Positions 1 to 6,167 of a stretch of DNA of 6,877 nt are shown piece by piece; the stretch's first letter is position 1, and each line of letters starts with the position of its first letter. The stretch is from CAJVXI01 sp036444215. GTDB taxonomy: Bacteria; Patescibacteriota; Minisyncoccia; UBA6257; UBA9933. A program made the translations under genes and the position numbers. The notes under the pieces were generated by a model, which worked only from the letters and a program-made list of their open reading frames with translations, had not been told where the DNA came from and searched no databases. Location of the stretch: positions 1-6,877 of the forward strand of contig JAZGAA010000054.1 of the NCBI GenBank assembly GCA_036444215.1, given 5' to 3'.

Positions 1-1520
1 AGAAAACCGATTTATCCATTCGTTCAATTGATGAAAAAGTTTTAAAGTTATTAGACGAGGAAACAGCAAGGATAAAAAGATTAATTTTGTTCGCCCGGCA
101 GCCGGATGGCGCTTTAGCCGCAGCAATGGAAGATCCGAGCGATTTGGAAATAATTGAATTTTTAGAGAAACGCCTTAATGCAAAAATTAAACCCTATTTA
201 GCAACTCAAGAAGATTTAGACAGAGGGTTCGCGCTTTATGGCCAGCAATTGATTGAGAATTTCAAGAAAATCGTTGAGGAAAATATCGCTGCTTCTCTTA
301 AGGCGCGGGTAGAGAATATTGAAGAAGCAGCTGTTCAAGTACCGATTGTTACCATTGTTGATAATTTACTCTCTTATGCTATTTCGCTTCGGACTTCTGA
401 TATTCATATTGAAATCTTGGAAGATGCTATTCTGATTAGATTTAGGATTGATGGCGTGCTTCATGAAATTATCAGAGTTCCTAAGGAGATTCATCCGGCA
501 ATTGTTGCCCGAATTAAACTTTTAGCTAGTTTGAAAATCGACGAACATATGAAGCCTCAAGACGGTCGGTTTCGCTATCAGGTGGGGCCTGATTTGATTG
601 ATATCCGGGTAGCAGTGATGCCAGTTTTTTACGGTGAGAAAATTGAAATGCGGCTTTTATCATCCACTCAAAGACCATTATCTCTGGAGGAATTAGGAAT
701 GTTTGAAGACGTAGCAAGAATTGTTGGAGAAAACACTAAGAAGAGTTATGGGATGGTTTTGGCTTGCGGGCCAACCAGTTCGGGGAAAACCACGACTCTT
801 TATTCAATTTTAAATATTCTCAATCGATCAGAAGTTAATATTGTCACCATTGAGGATCCAATTGAGTATGATATGAAATATGTAAATCAGACCCAAATTA
901 ATCCTTTAGCCGGCATTACCTTTGCTAACGGTTTACGGGCGATTCTTAGACAGGATCCGAATATAATTATGGTAGGAGAAATTCGTGATGAAGAAACAGC
1001 GGAAATTGCGGTTCATTCGGCATTAACCGGCCATCTCTTACTTTCAAGCTTGCATACCAACGACGCTGTTACAGCTATTCCAAGATTAATTGATATGAAG
1101 ATTGCTCCGTTTTTAGTTGCCGCTGTTCTTAATATGATTTTAGCCCAACGATTAGTGAGAAAAGTTTGCTTGGATTGTATTGAGTCATTTTCACCAAGCC
1201 CGGAAGTAATAAAATCTTTAGAAAAACAGTTTAAAGGGTTGAAACTGGAATCAGAAGTCGGTATTCCAAAGATCCTTTATCGTGGTCGGGGATGTCCGGC
1301 TTGCGGCAAGACCGGTTATCGGGGTCGGCTTGGAATTTTTGAGGTATTGAATATTAGCGAAACAGTCAGGAAAGTCATTATTGATCCAAATTTCTCTTTG
1401 GATGTCTTAAAAGAAACTGCTAGAAAAGAAGGCATGGTTACAATGTTTGAGGATGGTTTAAGAAAGGTCGAAAGAGGGTTAACGACAATAGAGGAATTAC
1501 TTCGCGTGATTCGCGAATAA
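1..1520 (+). CDS. pilB: Type IV pilus assembly ATPase PilB (GspE family), 5' end outside window
   Basis: This is the cytoplasmic hexameric motor that powers pilus extension by ATP hydrolysis. The reading frame is open from base 3, so 505 residues are visible and the true start lies upstream. The TTG at 87 is only the first possible start codon in the window: the residues before it continue the N-terminal T2SSE_N/MshEN-type domain, whose 'AMEDPSDLE' motif lies at residues 41-49. Then come the N2 domain (about 115-220, with SDIHIE and PQDGR) and the ATPase core: Walker A GPTSSGKT (256-263), Asp box TIEDPIEYD (282-290), Walker B-like IIMVGEIRDE (321-330) and His box TGHLLLSSLHTNDA (342-355). A zinc-binding pair CLDC (389-392) and CPAC (431-434) is intact. 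All hallmarks of an active assembly ATPase are present. It resembles PilB/GspE more than the retraction ATPase PilT because of the N-terminal domain and the four cysteines. pilC follows after 5 bases. Confidence 0.96.
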   Translation, partial: KTDLSIRSIDEKVLKLLDEETARIKRLILFARQPDGALAAAMEDPSDLEIIEFLEKRLNAKIKPYLATQEDLDRGFALYGQQLIENFKKIVEENIAASLKARVENIEEAAVQVPIVTIVDNLLSYAISLRTSDIHIEILEDAILIRFRIDGVLHEIIRVPKEIHPAIVARIKLLASLKIDEHMKPQDGRFRYQVGPDLIDIRVAVMPVFYGEKIEMRLLSSTQRPLSLEELGMFEDVARIVGENTKKSYGMVLACGPTSSGKTTTLYSILNILNRSEVNIVTIEDPIEYDMKYVNQTQINPLAGITFANGLRAILRQDPNIIMVGEIRDEETAEIAVHSALTGHLLLSSLHTNDAVTAIPRLIDMKIAPFLVAAVLNMILAQRLVRKVCLDCIESFSPSPEVIKSLEKQFKGLKLESEVGIPKILYRGRGCPACGKTGYRGRLGIFEVLNISETVRKVIIDPNFSLDVLKETARKEGMVTMFEDGLRKVERGLTTIEELLRVIRE

Positions 1521-1525
1521 CTAAT

Positions 1526-2737
1526 ATGCGTTTTCATTACATTGCTTCACAACCAAACGGCAAAATAGTTGAGGATGATATTGATGCTCAGGGGCCGGCC
1601 GAGGTTTTAGAATTTTTAGCCAATCAGGGATTAAAACCGGTTTCTCTAAAGCAGCTTAAGGGCTTTGAGCAAACTATTAAACGGCATATTTTCGGCCAAG
1701 CAATTACGGTGGCTGACAAAGTTTTTTTAACCAAGTATTTAGCGCTAATGCTTCGGGTTGGCACCGACCTTTTCAAAGCAATTAATATTTTAATTAGCGA
1801 TTTTGACAAACCGTCAGTTAAAGCGCTATTAATTGAAATTCGTAATTCTTTAGAAAAAGGCCAGCCATTTTATACAACCTTTGCCAAAAACCCGAAATTT
1901 TTCTCACCGGTTTTCGTAAATTTGATTAAATCCGGTGAGAGTTCCGGGAGTTTAGAACAGGTTTTTGAAGATTTAAGCAGTTCGCTTCAAAAAGAACAAG
2001 AGCTTCGTCATCGGATTAAATCCGCCTTAGCTTACCCGGTTATTCTTTTAGTGGTTTCAGTAATAATTCTTATTTTATTGGTAAGTTTTGCTTTACCGAG
2101 AATTGCCGACGTTTTTATGTCCAGCGGTTTTGACCCACCGACTTTTTCAAAAATTGTCTTTACTGTTGGTTTGTTTGTCGGCAAGTATGTTTGGATTATT
2201 TTAGGAGTTTTAATCATTATTTTGTTTAGTTTTTGGTTTTTTATGGCCAAAACTTTAATTGGTAGAAGATTTATTCAACGGCTGTTTTCTAAGACGCCGA
2301 TAATTAAAAAAGTTATAAAACGAATCGCCATTCAGCGTTTTGCCACCACTCTTTCATTGCTTTTAAGAGCTGGTTTGCCTATAACCAATTCTTTAGAAAT
2401 TACTGCCCAAGCAGTCGGATCTGAAGAATTAAAAAATGCTCTTCTAAGAATTTCCCGGGAAGGAATTATCAAAGGAGCAACCATTGGCGAGGCCTTTAAG
2501 CGAGAGCCGTTTTTCCCCAAAACGGTTTCTAATTTAGTGGCAATTTCCGAAAAAGCCGGCCATATTGAGAATATCTTAACCACTTTGGCGAATTTTTATG
2601 AATCAGAAATTGAATCGTCAATTAAATCTTTAGTTTCCTTTTTAGAGCCGGCCCTGCTTTTGATTATTGGAACAATAATTGGTTTAATCGCTCTTTCTAT
2701 TATTGTGCCGATTTATCAGCTAGTTGGACAATTCTAA
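1526..2737 (+). CDS. pilC: Type IV pilus inner-membrane platform protein PilC (GspF family)
   Basis: This is the polytopic membrane protein that couples PilB to pilin polymerisation. The 403 residues match the usual PilC/GspF length of about 400. The N-terminus has the family's small cytoplasmic start (FHYIASQPNGK, then an A-x-x-x-L pattern). Two T2SSF repeats follow, at about 65-191 and 271-395, each with the typical L-x-x-G-x-x-L/I pattern: 'LMLRVGTDLFKAINIL' and 'LLLRAGLPITNSLEI'. The matching 'SGESSGSLEQVF' and 'SEKAGHIENIL' segments are also present. Three hydrophobic segments fit membrane helices at about 170-192, 212-240 and 374-398. The ATG at 1526 lies 5 bases after the pilB stop, with no clear Shine-Dalgarno sequence, so translational coupling is likely. 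The next gene begins 5 bases after its stop. Confidence 0.96.
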   Translation: MRFHYIASQPNGKIVEDDIDAQGPAEVLEFLANQGLKPVSLKQLKGFEQTIKRHIFGQAITVADKVFLTKYLALMLRVGTDLFKAINILISDFDKPSVKALLIEIRNSLEKGQPFYTTFAKNPKFFSPVFVNLIKSGESSGSLEQVFEDLSSSLQKEQELRHRIKSALAYPVILLVVSVIILILLVSFALPRIADVFMSSGFDPPTFSKIVFTVGLFVGKYVWIILGVLIIILFSFWFFMAKTLIGRRFIQRLFSKTPIIKKVIKRIAIQRFATTLSLLLRAGLPITNSLEITAQAVGSEELKNALLRISREGIIKGATIGEAFKREPFFPKTVSNLVAISEKAGHIENILTTLANFYESEIESSIKSLVSFLEPALLLIIGTIIGLIALSIIVPIYQLVGQF

Positions 2738-2742
2738 GATAT

Positions 2743-3204
2743 ATGAAGGCCTTTACTCTTATAGAACTTATTATTGTCATCTCCATTACCGTTATTCTTT
2801 TTGCTATGGGGTTTTTGAGGCTTTTTGATTTTCGTCAGCATCAGGCATTGAATTTAGCAAAGCAGGGTATTGTGGCGATTTTAAGGGATGCTCAAAATCG
2901 TTCCATTAGTCAGGAATCCGGCACTCGCTGGGGTGTTCATTTTGAGAATCCGTCCGGAGCCGCTAATGATTTTTATGAATTATTCTCTGGAACAGTTTAT
3001 AGCTCAAGCAGCGTTGTTTCAAAAAATAATTTAGATCCGGAAATTCAATTTAGTAATCCAGTCGCCGGTTCTTCCAAAGATGTGATTTTTTTGCCGATTA
3101 CCGGCCAACTAACCGCAGTTGCTTCCACAACTATTTCTTTAGTAAGCGATTCATCTGTTTTTAATACAATTACCATAGATGCTAATGGGAGAATACAATA
3201 TTAA
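2743..3204 (+). CDS. GspH/FimT-like minor pseudopilin
   Basis: This 153-residue prepilin-like protein has a very short leader, MKA, followed by the class III signal FTLIELIIVISI. Cleavage is expected between Ala3 and Phe4, which puts Glu8 at mature position +5, the residue needed for pilin assembly. Residues 5-26 form the hydrophobic N-terminal helix. The soluble part has the pattern of the GspH/FimT family: 'AILRDAQNRSIS' after the helix, a central beta-rich region with 'DVIFLPITGQLTA', and a short ending 'ITIDANGRIQY'. In type IV pili such proteins join the minor-pilin complex that primes assembly and sits at the tip; some FimT proteins bind DNA, but nothing here shows that directly. The -1 residue is Ala instead of the more common Gly. 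Its 3' end overlaps the next gene by up to 26 bases. Confidence 0.88.
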   Translation: MKAFTLIELIIVISITVILFAMGFLRLFDFRQHQALNLAKQGIVAILRDAQNRSISQESGTRWGVHFENPSGAANDFYELFSGTVYSSSSVVSKNNLDPEIQFSNPVAGSSKDVIFLPITGQLTAVASTTISLVSDSSVFNTITIDANGRIQY

Positions 3205-4177
3205 AAATAATAAGGGGCAATCTCTTATTGAAATCATACTTGCCATTTTGATTGGCGCTCTTTTGATTATTACTTCGTCAACCGTCATTGTTTTAATTGT
3301 CAGAAATAATTTATTGGCCAAAAACAATCAAACAGCCGGCTTTTTAGCTCAAGAATTAATTGACAATATTCAGGTAATTTCCGAGTCAGATTGGAATGAT
3401 ATTTATAATCTTCCTTCAAAAGGTCCAAGTTCACAGTATTATGTGAGTTCTACTAATCGGGCGATTATTGCCGGAACTGAAATTTTAACTATTAAAGGAA
3501 GAGATTTCACTCGTTATTTTTCAATTAAAAATGTAAATCGCGATACTTGCGGCACCGGCGACATTAGTAGTGCCGAAACCAGTACTTGTACTATTTCTGG
3601 CGTCGAGGTCTTAGAAGACCATTCAACCCAGAAAATTACTTCTTTTGTGGATTGGGTCGGAAATCATTCAATTAATGTGGTCCAGTATTTAACCCGGCAC
3701 CGTGATTCGGTTTTTGCTCAAACCAATTGGTCCGGCGGCGCTGTTTTGGACGAAATAATTACTTTCACCAATAATAGATTTTTCACTTCAACTGATATTG
3801 ATTTTGCCACTACCACTGGTTCAATAGTTTTAAGCGCTGGCCAGACAAGCGGCAATTTAACGTCCAGTATTTTTGATACTAAAAGAACAGGGGGAGCGGC
3901 TTTTAATGCTATTCTTTGGCAGGGAGATATAGGCGATGGCACAGTAAAATTCCGAATTGCTTCATCAGCCACTTCCACAGGTCCTTGGAATTATTACGGT
4001 TGGGATGGCAGTGGAAGCACTGATTATCCGATAAGCGGCTCGGCTAGTGGTGATACGCCAATCTCAATTATGCCGGAGCACCATAATAATGATAGATACG
4101 TTCGTTATAGGGTATTTTTAACCAAGACCTCCAATAGTCCTCAAATTGATGATATAATAATTAATTGGAGCCCATGA
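3179..4177 (+). CDS. PilV-like minor pilin with large C-terminal beta-rich domain
   Basis: This is a 332-residue prepilin. The leader ends NNKG, followed by QSLIEIILAILIGALL. Cleavage is expected after Gly13, with Glu18 at mature +5. The membrane helix spans about 15-41. Residues 42-80 ('GFLAQELIDNIQ', 'SDWNDIYNLPS') match the PilV-like pattern of LAQE-x-I-(E/D) followed by a W-x-x-I-Y/L segment. Cys124 and Cys137 could form a disulphide. Residues about 180-332 form an extra domain with 'GNLTSSIFDT', 'AILWQGDIGDGTVKFRI', 'GPWNYYGWDG', 'RYVRYRVFL' and 'SPQIDDIIINW', a pattern I associate with extracellular beta-sandwich modules. The protein is about twice the usual minor-pilin length. Start choice: ATG 3179 or in-frame ATG 3185. 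Neither has a Shine-Dalgarno sequence, and translation is probably coupled to the overlapping upstream gene. It ends in TGA. The tip-adhesin role is inference. Confidence 0.85.
   Translation: MLMGEYNIKNNKGQSLIEIILAILIGALLIITSSTVIVLIVRNNLLAKNNQTAGFLAQELIDNIQVISESDWNDIYNLPSKGPSSQYYVSSTNRAIIAGTEILTIKGRDFTRYFSIKNVNRDTCGTGDISSAETSTCTISGVEVLEDHSTQKITSFVDWVGNHSINVVQYLTRHRDSVFAQTNWSGGAVLDEIITFTNNRFFTSTDIDFATTTGSIVLSAGQTSGNLTSSIFDTKRTGGAAFNAILWQGDIGDGTVKFRIASSATSTGPWNYYGWDGSGSTDYPISGSASGDTPISIMPEHHNNDRYVRYRVFLTKTSNSPQIDDIIINWSP
4167..4170 (+). promoter_or_regulatory. Ribosome binding site GGAG for the PilX-like gene
   Basis: GGAG lies 8 bases before ATG 4179 and only 3 bases before the out-of-frame ATG at 4174. 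This spacing supports 4179 as the start. It is the only convincing Shine-Dalgarno sequence at a gene start in the window, and it lies inside the 3' end of the preceding gene. Confidence 0.6.
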
Positions 4178-4178
4178 A

Positions 4179-4643
4179 ATGAAACTAAAAACTAAAAACC
4201 CCCGCCTGCGCCGAGGCTTCGGCGGGCAGGAAAAACTAAAAGCTAATAAGGGTATAGTGGCTTTGCCGGTGATGCTTTTACTTGGCGGAATTATTGTGGA
4301 AATCGGAATTGCCGGACTCCTTATTTCTTATTTTTTTATTCAAAGCAATCTTGGTATTAGATTGTCAGCCGAGGCCTTGGCCGCGGCCCAATCCGGAATC
4401 CAGGATGCAACAATAAAAATCATTCGCGATAAAAATTTTACTCCTGGCTCTTATTCCATAAACATAGGAAATCGGTCTGCCCAAATTACCGTTTGTAAAG
4501 ATACTTGCGCAGGCAGCGGAAAACACCAAGTTACTTCGTTGGGAATAGCCCAAAAAAAACAGCGCCAAATTCAAGCAATCCTTAATGTTAATAGCACAAC
4601 CGGAGAAGTTAAAGTAGAATCAATAAAAGAGATAGCCATCTAA
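4179..4643 (+). CDS. PilX-like minor pilin with repeat-derived leader
   Basis: This is a 154-residue protein with one N-terminal membrane helix, likely a minor pilin of the PilX/GspK kind. Cleavage is expected after Gly25 in 'KANKG', giving a mature start IVALPVMLLLGG. Position +5 is Pro30, so the usual Glu is missing; a Glu at residue 41 sits inside the helix. After the helix, 'SAEALAAAQSGIQDA' matches the PilX-type AE-A/A-AQ-x-GI-x-A pattern. Cys106 and Cys110 form a CxxxC pair. The leader is unusually long because residues 8-18 (PRLRRGFGGQE) are encoded by a GC-rich palindromic repeat; without it the leader would be a short KLK/KANKG type. The gene begins one base after the TGA of the PilV-like gene and has a GGAG ribosome binding site. 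The family call rests on pattern and position; it could be labelled a hypothetical membrane protein by stricter criteria. Confidence 0.75.
   Translation: MKLKTKNPRLRRGFGGQEKLKANKGIVALPVMLLLGGIIVEIGIAGLLISYFFIQSNLGIRLSAEALAAAQSGIQDATIKIIRDKNFTPGSYSINIGNRSAQITVCKDTCAGSGKHQVTSLGIAQKKQRQIQAILNVNSTTGEVKVESIKEIAI
4201..4230 (+). repeat. GC-rich palindromic element, copy A, inside the PilX-like gene
   Basis: This 30-base block is almost all G and C inside AT-rich sequence. CCCGCC (4201-4206) pairs with GGCGGG (4221-4226). Alternatively CCTGC (4205-4209) pairs with GCAGG (4226-4230). The block aligns with copy B at 6233-6264: 23 of 27 bases match in the two arms, around a variable centre of 3 versus 6 bases. 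It has no stop codon in any of the six frames and is read in frame as NPRLRRGFGGQE. Near-identical flanking A/CT-rich segments (4187-4197 and 4231-4241, both AAAAACTAAAA) look like a possible target duplication. Confidence 0.8.
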
Positions 4644-4671
4644 AATTTTCAATTTTCAATTTCTAATTTTC
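4644..4671 (+). repeat. Tandem AATTTTC heptamers between the PilX-like gene and pilM-pilN
   Basis: Immediately after the TAA at 4641-4643 there are four 7-base units: AATTTTC, AATTTTC, AATTTCT and AATTTTC. They fill most of the 36-base spacer before ATG 4680. No Shine-Dalgarno sequence, convincing promoter or hairpin is visible in the spacer. It is the only real intergenic gap within the pilus operon. Confidence 0.75.
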
Positions 4672-4679
4672 AAACTTTT

Positions 4680-6167
4680 ATGAAATTTAATTTTAAAAGA
4701 TTATTAATGGTGATAAATCCTCAGCCGGTTCTCGCTGGTCTTGAAATTAGCGATTTAGAATTGCGATTTACTAAAGTAAAAGGAGATAATTTAATTTCTG
4801 CTTCCGTGAAGCTGCCACCCGGTATTATTAAAGAAGGAAAAATAAAAGACCGTCCTAATTTTATAGCGGCTCTTTCCAATCTTCATTCCCAGATTACCCG
4901 TAAAAAGAAGAAAAAGATTTATGTGATTGTCAGCATTCCAAATATTAACGTTTATACTCAGGTCTTTAATTTGCCAACAATAGCTTCAGGTAATCTTGAA
5001 GAAGCAGCCAAGCTTAATCTTCAAATGATTTCACCGATTGATTTTACTGACACCTATAGCGATTGGCAACCGGTTGGCGAAAATAAAACGGACGGTGGCC
5101 AGATAGAAATTTTAGGAGCTTTAGCGCCAAGGTCTATTATTGAAGAATTTAGTAGTTCCTTAGAAGAGGCGGGTTTCGGAGCAGTGGTGATTGAATTTTC
5201 CGCTTTGTCATTAGTAAGATTGGTGGATGATAAAACTCCCTATCTTTTGCTTCAAATAGGCAGCGACGGCTTGAATTTTAGCATAATAAGAAATGGTAAT
5301 TTATACTTCACCCATTTTAATTCCTGGAAAACAACTTCTAAAGAACAAGGGAAAATCTCTTTTTCGGATTTTAAAGAATTAATTATTAAAGAAACTCAGA
5401 AAGTACTGTATTTTTACGAAGTCCATTGGGGAGGACGAATTAATAAAGTAATTTTAGTGAGTTCCGGACTTAATAAAGAAGTGATTAAGCTCCTTTCCGA
5501 AAATTTATCCCTTGAGGTCCAACCTTTAACTCTTAAAAAATTTAGTCAGCTATCTCCGGATTGGTACGGTGTTTTAAGTTCGGCGCTGCGAGGTTTAATT
5601 CCTCGTTCTCAAGATACTATTATTAGTTTGGCAAGCGTCGGGACGGAAGAAAGGTTTCAACGTTATCGAATTGATAATTTTGTAAATATTTGGCGCAATA
5701 TTATTTTGGCTTCATTAATTTTTGTTATTATAGTTTTTGGAGCGTCTTGGTGGTTTTTAATAAATACAATGGAATCTATAAGTATTCTAGATGTCGGCTT
5801 ATTAAAAGCGTCGGAAATTACTGAGTTAAATAAACTTCAAGAAAAAGCCAAGAGTTTTAATAAAAAGATAGAAATAGCGCTTAAAGCAAAACAGGTAGAC
5901 GTCAATTGGTCTCCGTTTTTCGAAAAGATTAATGATTTAGCCGGCGATGATATTACTTTGGAAAGAATTTTTGTTCAATCCTTGGAGATTCCGGCTTTAA
6001 TTAACGCTACGGCAGTTAGCCGGGAAGCGGCAATAAATTTTAAAAATATGCTGGTCCAACAACAGGAATTTTACGAAGTGAATTTACCGTTATCAAATAT
6101 TATTTCTTCAATCGAAGGCCCAGTTAAGTTTAGTATTAGCTTTAAAATAAAGAATTTGAATTTTTAG
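4680..6167 (+). CDS. pilM-pilN: PilM-PilN fusion, pilus assembly scaffold (GspL-like layout)
   Basis: This single 495-residue frame joins two proteins that are usually separate. Residues about 15-310 resemble the actin-like ATPase-fold protein PilM, with an opening 'LAGLEISDLELRF', the IPF-like region 'LEEAAKLNLQMISPID' (106-121), 'YLLLQIGSDGLNFSI' and 'INKVILVSSGLN'. A membrane helix lies at about 341-362, and the 130-residue tail fits extracytoplasmic PilN: a heptad-like helix at about 370-405, then an alpha/beta region to 495. The segment 'TIISLASVGTEERF' just before the helix sits where free PilN carries its PilM-binding INLLP motif, so it may be a remnant of that. The protein would span the membrane once and link the cytoplasmic motor to the outside, as GspL does in type II secretion. 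It is the last pilus gene, and a terminator begins 9 bases after its stop. A polybasic run RKKKKK lies at 74-79. The family of each half is recognised from pattern, not by search. Confidence 0.85.
   Translation: MKFNFKRLLMVINPQPVLAGLEISDLELRFTKVKGDNLISASVKLPPGIIKEGKIKDRPNFIAALSNLHSQITRKKKKKIYVIVSIPNINVYTQVFNLPTIASGNLEEAAKLNLQMISPIDFTDTYSDWQPVGENKTDGGQIEILGALAPRSIIEEFSSSLEEAGFGAVVIEFSALSLVRLVDDKTPYLLLQIGSDGLNFSIIRNGNLYFTHFNSWKTTSKEQGKISFSDFKELIIKETQKVLYFYEVHWGGRINKVILVSSGLNKEVIKLLSENLSLEVQPLTLKKFSQLSPDWYGVLSSALRGLIPRSQDTIISLASVGTEERFQRYRIDNFVNIWRNIILASLIFVIIVFGASWWFLINTMESISILDVGLLKASEITELNKLQEKAKSFNKKIEIALKAKQVDVNWSPFFEKINDLAGDDITLERIFVQSLEIPALINATAVSREAAINFKNMLVQQQEFYEVNLPLSNIISSIEGPVKFSISFKIKNLNF

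Noticed and set aside
3187..3202. GGGAG (3187-3191) followed 8 bases later by an in-frame ATT that could start the PilV-like protein
   Set aside because: ATT starts are very rare, and ATG 3179 or 3185 gives an acceptable 11-13 residue leader. It remains only a weak alternative.
3718..3978. An 86-codon - strand open frame opposite the PilV-like gene
   Set aside because: The + strand frame has clear pilin features and continuous coding character; the antisense frame has none and no start signals.
4201..4230. Palindrome copy A as an intrinsic terminator between pilin genes
   Set aside because: It is followed by A-rich, not T-rich, sequence on the + strand, and it is inside an open reading frame with an upstream ribosome binding site.
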